In this document: in pieces, positions 1 through 6,802 of the stretch
Layout: the number at the start of each line of letters is the position of its first letter
Position numbering within the stretch: position 1 is the stretch's first letter
Position numbers and translations under genes: made by a program
The notes under the pieces: model-generated
What the model was told of the DNA's origin: nothing
The model's input: only the letters and a program-made list of their open reading frames with translations
Databases searched by the model: none
Source: an uncultured Pseudomonadota bacterium
GTDB lineage: Bacteria; Pseudomonadota; Gammaproteobacteria; CAJXQU01
Direction: 5' to 3'
Assembly: GCA_913058255.1 (NCBI GenBank)
Contig: CAJXQU010000021.1
Location: forward strand, 1-34,486
DNA length: 34,486 nt

Positions 1-161
1 AGAAAGCCGAAGGTAAATGTGGTGAAGGCAAGTGCGGCGAAAACATGAAGAAAGCCGAAGGTAAATGTGGTGAAGGCAAGTGCGGCGAAAACATGAAGAA
101 AGCTGAAGGTAAATGTGGTGAAGGCAAGTGTGGCGAAGGCAAGTGTGGCGAAAATAAATAA
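1..161 (+). CDS. HvfA-like EGKCG-repeat RiPP precursor (3' end only)
   Basis: This is the C-terminal end of a low-complexity, Cys-rich peptide; the 5' end lies outside the window and the frame opens at base 3. The visible 52 residues consist of a 16-residue unit (KAEGKCGEGKCGENMK) given twice, then a third longer version ending in ENK and TAA. Seven EGKCG motifs can be counted. In the HvfA/bufferin families EGKCG cysteines are modified by an MNIO (DUF692) enzyme with a partner protein, giving thioamide/oxazolone-type groups that bind copper in the periplasm. An MNIO enzyme and its partner lie just downstream (685-2305), which supports the call. A signal peptide would be expected but is not visible. 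The gene ends in its own terminator, so it can be expressed well above the enzyme genes. Family assignment is firm; metal and modification are inferred from family knowledge. Confidence 0.85.
   Translation, partial: KAEGKCGEGKCGENMKKAEGKCGEGKCGENMKKAEGKCGEGKCGEGKCGENK
3..146 (+). repeat. 48-bp in-frame tandem repeat inside the precursor gene
   Basis: Copies at 3-50 and 51-98 are identical at all 48 bases. The copy beginning at 99 differs first by silent changes (GCC to GCT, TGC to TGT) and then continues with an extra GAAGGCAAGTGTGGC unit. The identity at synonymous positions points to recent duplication. The true copy number upstream of the window is unknown. Confidence 0.9.
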
Positions 162-220
162 GCAGACAGAGAGAATGGGACTTTAGCTGAAGCTTGTTCC
201 AACATATGAAAGAAGAATAA

Positions 221-252
221 GGGGTATCCTCAAAAGGGATGCCCGTTTTTTT
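221..252 (+). terminator. Rho-independent terminator after the EGKCG precursor
   Basis: GGGTATCC and GGGATGCCC form a stem (one G-T pair) around a short TCAAAA loop and are followed directly by seven T residues. It lies 60 bases after the precursor stop codon and separates precursor transcription from hvfBC. Confidence 0.75.
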
Positions 253-439
253 ACCTCTCTTAAATATTTTATGTAATTATGAAGGAGAGTTCTTGTCGGA
301 AAAATATAGATGCTCTATCGCATGGTTGCTTCATTGAACATGAGTGGTTAAGTTGAGTTTTGAGGTGGGTTTTCTGATCTTCAAGGTGGTTGCTTATGGC
401 TCTAAGTTTAATAAAAAATACTGAAAGATTGGTATAACA

Positions 440-579
440 ATGCCTAACAAAGGTTCCCTGCAAGTAGTTGCAAGAATGTTTGGAGCAGCTTTTTCGCTAA
501 ATAATTTTGCAGAAGCTATATAGGCGTTGATGGAGACGAAGGCAAATGTGGTGAGAGTATTATAAAAAGTCGATGTTGA
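440..579 (+). pseudogene. Decayed second HvfA-like precursor
   Basis: An ATG at 440 opens a 27-codon reading frame with a signal-peptide-like start (MPNKGSLQVV, then GAAFSLNNFAEA), resembling HvfA leaders, and stops at TAG 521-523. In another frame, 529-579 encodes DGDEGKCGES and ends in TGA, so one intact EGKCG motif survives at 538-552. The leader and the motif are therefore separated by a stop and a frameshift. A further stretch around 622-690 reads GDDDMTKYADGKLGIAK in one frame and may be more of the same remnant, but that is weak. Best read as a dead paralogue of the precursor ending at 161, placed directly before its modification genes. Confidence 0.55.
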
Positions 580-684
580 AAGGTAACAGATAACGTCTTT
601 AAGAATTAGGTAACTTCAGTTACGGTGACGACGACATGACTAAATATGCAGATGGAAAGTTGGGCATAGCAAAGCATAAATCTA

Positions 685-1557
685 ATGATGAACGGTTCTT
701 TTATGGAAAATAGTCTATTTCAAGTACAAGGAGCGGGTCTAGGCCTTAGGCGAGCGTTATTGGATTCGCTGAAGGCTCATATTCCTGAACAAGTTGGTTT
801 TTTAGAAGTTGCTCCAGAGAACTGGATTGATGTGGGTGGGGCAATAGGACGAAAGTTTTCGGCTGTTGCTGAACAAGTTCCGATGACGGCCCATGGCTTG
901 TCTTTGAATATTGGTGGGCCAGCCCCTTTAGATGAACGTTTTTTATATAGGATAAAAAACTTTCTCGATCAATATGATATCCGTGTCTATAGCGATCATT
1001 TAACCTATTGCGCGGATGATGGTCATCTTTATGATTTAATGCCTATTCCTTTTACAGAAGAGGCTGTTCAACATGTCGTAAAACGAATTCATCAAGTTGA
1101 AGAGATCATTGAGCGACCTTTTGTTATTGAAAATGCATCTTACTACGCAGCACCTTCAAATGAACTATCAGAAATTGAGTTTATCAACGCTGTTTTACAA
1201 GAAGCAGACTGCCAGCTTTTGCTTGATATCAATAATATTTATGTCAATAGTATCAATCATCAATATGATTCAGAAGAATTTTTGAAAGCATTACCGAGTG
1301 AAAGAATTGCTTATGCACATATTGCCGGACATTATAATGAAGATATTGATCTGATTATTGATACCCATGGGGCCGATGTGATTGATCCTGTTTGGAAGTT
1401 ATTAGAAGTTGCTTATCAAGAGTTTGGTGTATTCCCAACCTTATTAGAGCGTGACTTTAATATTCCTCCGATGAGTGAACTCGTTGGCGAGGTTGATATG
1501 ATTCTTAATCTACAGCAAAAGTATTTAGGTCAAAAAAATGCCAGTCAACACGCCTGA
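685..1557 (+). CDS. hvfB: MNIO family (DUF692) RiPP-modifying enzyme HvfB/BufB
   Basis: MNIO enzymes are TIM-barrel, multinuclear non-haem iron oxygenases that modify precursor cysteines; MbnB of methanobactin is the founding example. Family motifs appear in order: GAGLGLRR (16-23), EVAPENW (41-47), AHGLSLNIGG (69-78), YSDHLTYC (102-109), VIENASYY (147-154), LLDINNIYVN (179-188), AHIAGH (211-216), DTHG (226-229) and LLERD (253-257). The His, Asp and Glu residues in these motifs are the expected iron ligands. Length (290 aa) is normal. ATG at 685 is used, but ATG at 703 would give the usual short N-terminus; neither has a good ribosome site. The gene overlaps hvfC by 20 bases, so the two are translationally coupled. 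Substrates are presumably the EGKCG peptide ending at 161 and, formerly, the broken copy at 440-579. Confidence 0.9.
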   Translation: MMNGSFMENSLFQVQGAGLGLRRALLDSLKAHIPEQVGFLEVAPENWIDVGGAIGRKFSAVAEQVPMTAHGLSLNIGGPAPLDERFLYRIKNFLDQYDIRVYSDHLTYCADDGHLYDLMPIPFTEEAVQHVVKRIHQVEEIIERPFVIENASYYAAPSNELSEIEFINAVLQEADCQLLLDINNIYVNSINHQYDSEEFLKALPSERIAYAHIAGHYNEDIDLIIDTHGADVIDPVWKLLEVAYQEFGVFPTLLERDFNIPPMSELVGEVDMILNLQQKYLGQKNASQHA

Positions 1558-2305
1558 GTTTATCCAAAAGCAATACGAATTCACTCGCCATTGTCGTGAT
1601 CCGGAGAATAATCCAGCGCCGGATAATATCGAAGATCGGCGAATGGGGGTTTACCGTGATCTGCTTTACAACAATATCGAAAGTTTTATGTCGAATAATT
1701 TCCCTGTTATTCGGGCGATCATGTCGGATGAACAATGGCACCAGTTGATCAGGGAATATTTTTCTAAACACAAAGCCAGCACACCTTTATTTCCAAAATT
1801 ACCTTCGGAATTGGTGCAGTTTTTAGAAAAAGAGTACCCGCTCGATGGTGAGTTCCCTTTCCTGGCAGAACTTGCTCACTATGAGTGGGTGGAGTCTGCT
1901 TTAGCGACAGATATTCGTGATATTAACCTTTCAGGACTGTCGCAGGAGGGAGATCTACTTACCGGAATTCCTGTGGTTAGTGAGTTAATCTGGCATTTGG
2001 CCTATGAGTATCCTGTCCATCAGATCAGTCCGGATTTCTTGCCGAAAGAAAAACCGAGCTCTCAAACTTATTTGGTAGTCTATCGAGATCGGCAAGATGA
2101 TGTTGGGTTTATGGAACTGAACCCAGTGACTGCTAGACTATTGGAATGTCTAATTAATAATGAAAAGGGCTTAACGGGCAAAGCGATCCTGCAGGCGATA
2201 GCTGAAGAATTACAACATCCTCAGCCTGAAGTTGTGATCAATGGTGGGTTAGAGATCTTGCAACAAATGCTGCAGCGCGATGTAGTTCTTGGCATTCGGC
2301 ATTGA
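1538..2305 (+). CDS. hvfC: DUF2063 family partner protein HvfC/BufC
   Basis: This 255-residue protein has the two-part layout of the HvfC/BufC family: an N-terminal DUF2063 helical domain (about 8-105, containing the YRDLLYNNIESFMSNNFP signature) and a C-terminal region with winged-helix character (about 135-250). Family members act as precursor-recognition partners of MNIO enzymes, delivering the leader peptide to HvfB, despite an old annotation as putative DNA-binding protein. The start codon lies inside hvfB, a typical arrangement in these operons. No key region seems to be missing. Function as HvfB partner is inferred from family and context. Confidence 0.87.
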   Translation: MPVNTPEFIQKQYEFTRHCRDPENNPAPDNIEDRRMGVYRDLLYNNIESFMSNNFPVIRAIMSDEQWHQLIREYFSKHKASTPLFPKLPSELVQFLEKEYPLDGEFPFLAELAHYEWVESALATDIRDINLSGLSQEGDLLTGIPVVSELIWHLAYEYPVHQISPDFLPKEKPSSQTYLVVYRDRQDDVGFMELNPVTARLLECLINNEKGLTGKAILQAIAEELQHPQPEVVINGGLEILQQMLQRDVVLGIRH

Positions 2306-2414
2306 TCCAGAAGTAAATATTTTCCAGAATTCCCTCTAAAGTGATACAAATCATGTGATCTAGTCCTCAGATCGTATAAAAAACTTGTGTAAAAAAGGAA
2401 CTTAATTATTCAAG

Positions 2415-2445
2415 CTTGCTTCTAAAACGCTGTATGATAGAAGGA
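2415..2445 (+). promoter_or_regulatory. Possible promoter for the protease/7TM/ATP-grasp operon
   Basis: TATGAT at 2433-2438 is a good -10 match; TTCAAG about 18 bases upstream is a poor -35. It sits in the 150-base gap after hvfC and just before the next gene. Weak motif evidence only. Confidence 0.3.
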
Positions 2446-2495
2446 ACAAAGTTTGTATGCTTGAATTATTTGTAGAAAAGGAAGCACGAAGAAAT

Positions 2496-3092
2496 ATGTT
2501 TGGAAGTGTGAGAAGGGGGATGTTTAGTTGGTTTTTGTTAGTATTGACGGTTAGTTTGACGTCAAACTTAGTTTATGCGAAGTCAAAGGAAAAAGTAAAC
2601 GAGCACCAGTTACAAATCGCCGGTTGGCTAGAGAACGTAGTATTGGAACCTTGGGGGCTCAAGTTACGGGCTAAACTCGATACGGGTGCTAAGACCTCAT
2701 CACTTCACGCAATTAATATCGAACGCTTTAAAAGAAATGGTAAAAGATGGGTTCGTTTTCAGACGGTTGATCCTGATGAAAAAAAACCACTTCCAGCGAT
2801 AGAGACTCCTCTCGTTCGTGATGTCAAAATTAAAAGACATAAAGAGAAAGCGCAATTGAGGCCGGTTGTTGAGATGACCTTTTGTCTAGATGGTCAGGTT
2901 TATCAAAGTGAGTTTAGTTTGATTGATCGTAGCCAGTTTAATTATCAAGTATTGCTTGGTCGGAGGATGTTGCAACAAGGCATCATTGTCGATCCAGCCT
3001 CAACGTACAGCTTAAAGACGACCCACAAAGGGTGTAAAAAATTATTAAACGCTCTGAACAAACAATCAGAAGAACAGTCTGCTGAAAAGTAG
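2496..3092 (+). CDS. Exported retropepsin-like protease (PF05618, RloA-type)
   Basis: The protein belongs to the family long labelled 'ATP-dependent zinc protease' (PF05618, once DUF785), now regarded as retropepsin-like aspartic peptidases. The active-site loop LDTGAKTSSLHA is clear, and the flap-end motif LLGRRMLQQG with the VDP that follows is typical. The open frame extends to ATG 2457, but ATG 2496 gives a proper signal peptide (basic MFGSVRRG start, hydrophobic segment, cleavage after LVYA), so I prefer it; both have only weak ribosome sites. The product should act in the periplasm. It is followed after 18 bases by a 7TM protein and then an ATP-grasp ligase, the conserved trio RloA/RloB/RloC, which suggests a shared job on a peptide or amino-acid ligation product at the envelope. 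The exact substrate is unknown. Confidence 0.85.
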   Translation: MFGSVRRGMFSWFLLVLTVSLTSNLVYAKSKEKVNEHQLQIAGWLENVVLEPWGLKLRAKLDTGAKTSSLHAINIERFKRNGKRWVRFQTVDPDEKKPLPAIETPLVRDVKIKRHKEKAQLRPVVEMTFCLDGQVYQSEFSLIDRSQFNYQVLLGRRMLQQGIIVDPASTYSLKTTHKGCKKLLNALNKQSEEQSAEK

Positions 3093-3110
3093 GCAAACGA
3101 GGAAACACTA

Positions 3111-4661
3111 TTGAGAAACCTTCATGTAAGACTTCTGTCACTTGCATTGATTTTATTTGCCTCAGGCTTAATCTTTTATAAGGTAACAAAGCTTGGGTTA
3201 CCTCTACTTCCTAGTGAAGAAATCGAGGTTTGGAGTGTTGAAGCACGTTTAGGATTTGATCCCAAAGATGTACCGATTAAGGCTCAGCTAACGTTACCAC
3301 GTTCGCCTGAAGGTTACGTTATTGCGGACGAAAATTACGTCTCAGGCAAGTATGGTTTAGCCGTTGAGGATAAAGAAAAAAATCGTATTGCAGAGTGGGC
3401 GGTGCGTAGAGCAAAAGGTGAGCAGGTTCTCTACTATCATTTGCAGTTAGCACGCGATAATAACGAAGATGTTATTGAGGAAATGATAGACAACTCTAAG
3501 AAAAGTAAAGAGAAGATTGTTTTTCCTAAAATACCTGAATACTCAGAGGGTAAGGCCACAGCCGTTAATGCCCTGTTAGAAGAAGTGCGTCAAAAATCAG
3601 CTGATATAAAGACATTTACCCGCGAATTATTGCTTCGCTTTAATTCTAAAACCCCGGATGAGAATGTTCAATTATTGCTGAGTGAGGTTAAGACAGATAA
3701 AGAGCGAGTAAATCTTATACGTGAAGTGTTGGCGGGTGCTCGAATTCCTTCGCGAACTATACACGTATTATTATTACGTGAGGGGATGCGTCATGGGAGC
3801 TTAACACCTTGGATACAGGTGCATAACGAGCAAGAATGGTTGTCATTTAACCCTGGAAATAGTGAACGTGTTATGCCTAAAAATTCCGTGATCTGGCAGA
3901 TGGGTGATAACCCTATTTTTAATGTTGATGGTGGTAAGAATGTAAAGCTCGATTTTTCGATCAGCCGTCATACTCAAGAGCCGCTGCGCTTAGCTGAACA
4001 GCGAGCCCGAAAAATGGGCTCTCGAGCCATGGAGTTCTCTTTATTTAGTTTGCCAGTTGAAACACAGAATGTTTATCGAATACTTTTAATGGTACCGTTG
4101 GGGGCATTTTTGATCGTTCTATTGAGGAACATCATAGGTATTAAAACATTCGGTACGTTTATGCCGATCTTAATCGCCTTGGCTTTTCGTGAGACTGATT
4201 TAGTCTGGGGGATTACACTATTTACCTTGATCGTTGCGCTTGGTTTAGCCATACGTTTTTATCTTGAATATTTACAGCTTTTACTTGTACCTAGGCTCGC
4301 CTCAGTGTTGATCATCGTTATCATCTTAATGACGGTTGTAACGATATTGAGTTATAAATTAGGCTTTGAGCACGGCTTGTCAGTGGCCTTGTTTCCAATG
4401 GTGATCTTGGCGATGACCGTTGAGCGGATGTCTTTGGTCTGGGAAGAACATGGGGCGGGCGAAGCCTTACAACAAGGTGTTGGGAGCTTAGCTGTTGCGG
4501 CACTTGGCTATCTAGTCATGAGTAATGATATTTTGAACCATTTGATTTTTGTATTTCCTGAAGTACTCCTATTAATTCTTGCATTGACCTTACTTTTAGG
4601 TCGATATACGGGTTATCGTCTGACGGAATTGTGGCGTTTCCGCGCTACATTTGGTGACTAG
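3111..4661 (+). CDS. Transglutaminase-fold / 7TM inner membrane protein (RloB-type)
   Basis: The start is TTG at 3111 behind a GAGGA ribosome site; no ATG exists near the N-terminus. Layout: one N-terminal membrane segment (about 8-28), a large periplasmic region with a transglutaminase-like domain (about 150-290, annotated in databases as inactive transglutaminase), and seven hydrophobic helices at the C-terminus (about 325-510). I cannot see a convincing Cys-His-Asp triad, since the domain contains no Cys, so it is probably a binding module rather than an enzyme. Homologues in the same three-gene set have been linked to osmotic stress tolerance; I recall this association from annotation and cannot verify it. 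It is two bases from the ATP-grasp gene, so the two are surely co-translated. Confidence 0.83.
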   Translation: MRNLHVRLLSLALILFASGLIFYKVTKLGLPLLPSEEIEVWSVEARLGFDPKDVPIKAQLTLPRSPEGYVIADENYVSGKYGLAVEDKEKNRIAEWAVRRAKGEQVLYYHLQLARDNNEDVIEEMIDNSKKSKEKIVFPKIPEYSEGKATAVNALLEEVRQKSADIKTFTRELLLRFNSKTPDENVQLLLSEVKTDKERVNLIREVLAGARIPSRTIHVLLLREGMRHGSLTPWIQVHNEQEWLSFNPGNSERVMPKNSVIWQMGDNPIFNVDGGKNVKLDFSISRHTQEPLRLAEQRARKMGSRAMEFSLFSLPVETQNVYRILLMVPLGAFLIVLLRNIIGIKTFGTFMPILIALAFRETDLVWGITLFTLIVALGLAIRFYLEYLQLLLVPRLASVLIIVIILMTVVTILSYKLGFEHGLSVALFPMVILAMTVERMSLVWEEHGAGEALQQGVGSLAVAALGYLVMSNDILNHLIFVFPEVLLLILALTLLLGRYTGYRLTELWRFRATFGD

Positions 4662-4663
4662 AA

Positions 4664-5611
4664 ATGTCATTAATGAATCGTCTCCTGCCTTGGCGCGTTT
4701 TAAAAGCTAAGGGAATAATGGGAATGAATAAGCGTAATGGTGATTATATTGCAGCGTACAACAAACGCTCTCAATACCCATTAGTCGATGACAAGGTGAA
4801 AACAAAACATCTGGCAGAAGCTGCAGGTGTCGCGGTGCCTAAGCTCTATGCTGTCGTTGAGATAGAGAAACAGATCCGTGGGATTGCGAAAAAACTCGAG
4901 CCCTATGATGACTTTGTGGTGAAACCTTCACATGGTAGTGGTGGAGAAGGTATTCTCGTGATCATTGGTCGTGCGCTAGGCGGATATCGTAAAGGCAACG
5001 GTGAGATGATGACGGAGTCAGAGCTTGATCATCATATTTCAAATGTCTTGAGCGGAATGTATAGTCTTGGCGGCTTGCCGGATACCGCTTTGATTGAACA
5101 GCGAGTAGAGTTTGATCCGATCTTCTCTGCTGTTAGCTATCAAGGAGTACCTGATGTTCGTACGATTGTCTTCCGTGGAGTTCCAGTCATGGCGATGATC
5201 CGCCTTCCAACCAGAATGTCAGATGGAAAAGCCAATCTTCATCAAGGTGCAATCGGTGTTGGAATTGATCTAAAAACAGGTAAAACTTTTTCAGGTGTAT
5301 GGCACGAAAAAATTGTAGAACAGCACCCAGATACAGGTGCTTCGATTGTTGATCTGCAGATCCCTCAATGGGATAAAATTCTTGAACTGACGGCACATTG
5401 CTATGATTTAGCAGGGCTTGGTTATACTGGCGTTGATATCGTTCTCGATCGAGATCATGGACCGTTGATGCTAGAGATGAATGCCCGGCCAGGCTTGAGT
5501 ATTCAGATTGCGAATCAATGTGGTTTATTGAAACGTTTAGAAAAAATTGAAGCGTTAGATGATATTCCTGAAAGTATAGAAGATCGCGTGAAGCTAGCTA
5601 AAACTTTATAG
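4664..5611 (+). CDS. RimK-type ATP-grasp ligase (alpha-L-glutamate ligase-like, RloC-type)
   Basis: A cytoplasmic ATP-grasp protein of the family annotated 'alpha-L-glutamate ligase-like'. The ATP-binding glycine loop (VVKPSHGSGGEGILVI, about 87-102) and the Mg-binding C-terminal motif (LMLEMNARPGLSIQIAN, about 268-284, with the expected E and N) are intact, so it should be active. ATP-grasp ligases of this type join an amino acid to a carboxylate through an acyl phosphate. The amine and acid substrates cannot be read from the sequence. The ATG is two bases after the preceding stop. With its upstream partners it forms a ligase, membrane protein and exported peptidase set. Confidence 0.86.
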   Translation: MSLMNRLLPWRVLKAKGIMGMNKRNGDYIAAYNKRSQYPLVDDKVKTKHLAEAAGVAVPKLYAVVEIEKQIRGIAKKLEPYDDFVVKPSHGSGGEGILVIIGRALGGYRKGNGEMMTESELDHHISNVLSGMYSLGGLPDTALIEQRVEFDPIFSAVSYQGVPDVRTIVFRGVPVMAMIRLPTRMSDGKANLHQGAIGVGIDLKTGKTFSGVWHEKIVEQHPDTGASIVDLQIPQWDKILELTAHCYDLAGLGYTGVDIVLDRDHGPLMLEMNARPGLSIQIANQCGLLKRLEKIEALDDIPESIEDRVKLAKTL

Positions 5612-5648
5612 CTCAGTATTTAGTACTTACTGCTCTCATGAGGATATT

Positions 5649-6389
5649 TTAGAAAAGGTTGACGTAAGTCGAATTTTTTCCGTCTTCAGCAAACTCGTGG
5701 ATGAAAGCGACTTGATCGAGTGCTTTCATTTCGTTCATTACCCAACGTTGTCGTTGTTCAAAAAGAGCAGAAGGCGTCGTTGAATTGTAAGGCCTTGGGG
5801 CTAACAAAATGGTCGCTAACAATGCGGACTCATTCTCGCTGAGTTTACTCGCAGGCTTGTAAAAGAACTTTTGGCTTGCCGCTTCAATGCCATACACACC
5901 AGGTGAAAACTCTGCAATGTTCAAATAAATTTCTAAAATTCTTTGTTTATCAAGACTGCTTTCAAGTAGAAAAGTTAACCAAGATTCTAATCCCCCCCAC
6001 GCAATTTGGTCGCTCCATAAAAAGAGGTTTTTTGCAGTTTGTTGGCTGATGGCACTGGTCTCGTGGATACTCGAATCTAGAGGTTGAGTTCTTAGTACAT
6101 GCTTTAATTGATTCACATCAAAGCCAGGGCGAGTTGAGAAGTGCTGATCTTTGGCGGCGATGATGGCTAGAGGTGTACTGACGGACATTTCGTCCCAACT
6201 TTTCCACTCATATTGAACAGAGCTTTGCGGGTTAGAGGCTTTCTGACTCAGCATAAATGATGTAAGCGGTGGATTGAGCCAGTTCATGCTATGGATAAGC
6301 GTAACTGGTGTGATAAAGAAGAGAAAAACAAGAAGAGAAGCTAGGTTGATTATCCAAGCTTGTACGTTTGAAACGAGACCACTTTTCAT
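5649..6389 (-). CDS. mtgA: MtgA-like glycosyltransferase 51 homologue, catalytic residues lost
   Basis: The overall fold and order follow monofunctional peptidoglycan glycosyltransferase MtgA: an N-terminal membrane anchor (about 10-35), then GT51 motifs including ISQQTAKNLFLW, RILEIYLNIAEF and ESALLATILLAPRPYN. However the first motif, normally EDxxFxxHxG, reads KDQHFSTRPG: the catalytic Glu is Lys (residue 80) and the conserved His is Arg (87). The GGST/GAST before ISQQ is ETSA, and the RK of the RKxxE motif is GG, although its Glu is kept. The enzyme is therefore probably unable to polymerise lipid II and may be a scaffold or a gene in decay. ATG 6389 is used; TTG 6404 upstream is in frame but has no ribosome site. 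It converges on the ATP-grasp gene, 37 bases away. Confidence 0.8.
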   Translation of the reverse strand: MKSGLVSNVQAWIINLASLLVFLFFITPVTLIHSMNWLNPPLTSFMLSQKASNPQSSVQYEWKSWDEMSVSTPLAIIAAKDQHFSTRPGFDVNQLKHVLRTQPLDSSIHETSAISQQTAKNLFLWSDQIAWGGLESWLTFLLESSLDKQRILEIYLNIAEFSPGVYGIEAASQKFFYKPASKLSENESALLATILLAPRPYNSTTPSALFEQRQRWVMNEMKALDQVAFIHEFAEDGKNSTYVNLF

Positions 6390-6802
6390 GAATAAGTTTT
6401 CCAATAAGGATTAATTATTATTGAACTGTAAGCTTACATCATGCGTTATTTCAGTGCGAGTTTTTTTTCTAATAAAATCAATAGCTTTTTATTGCTTTAG
6501 AACATTGTTTTCTACCGATGTCAATAGACTGTATTAGTGAATAGATCTATCATAGACATGTTTTTTTAACTGAAGGTTAAATGTGAGAAATTGACCTTGG
6601 TCATTGTTTAAAAACTAGGTGAAAAATAAACGCACTTGATTATTTTTTCGAGTAAGTGGGGGCTATGTCTGTGTTTAAAAAATAGGATAAAGGGGAGGTT
6701 ACTTTGCCGCTATGACACATTTTTAAACAAAATAACTCCTAAAGGACAAGGGGAAAGGCATGGTCATTGCTTTACATTTAAAACTAAAGAGAGAGACTGC
6801 AG
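6390..6802. other. Intergenic control region before the aldehyde dehydrogenase operon
   Basis: About 400 AT-rich bases with no supported gene, serving both divergent units. Two small inverted repeats are visible: TTTAAC/GTTAAA at 6565-6581 (5-base loop) and TGACC/GGTCA at 6592-6603 (2-base spacer). Either could be an operator, but no regulator can be named. Confidence 0.4.

Larger units (their letters stand above)
162..684. other. Intergenic stretch between precursor and hvfB
   Basis: Apart from the terminator at 221-252 and the precursor remnant at 440-579, nothing coding is supported here. No clear ribosome binding site precedes the hvfB start, so the hvfBC promoter and leader must lie in or next to the remnant. 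Confidence 0.5.

Noticed and set aside
3-146. Regular 48-bp repeats as a CRISPR array or satellite
   Set aside because: The units are contiguous without spacers, keep one reading frame and encode EGKCG motifs; they are coding repeats.
269-463. 64-residue minus-strand frame
   Set aside because: No family likeness or ribosome site, and it overlaps the precursor remnant on the other strand.
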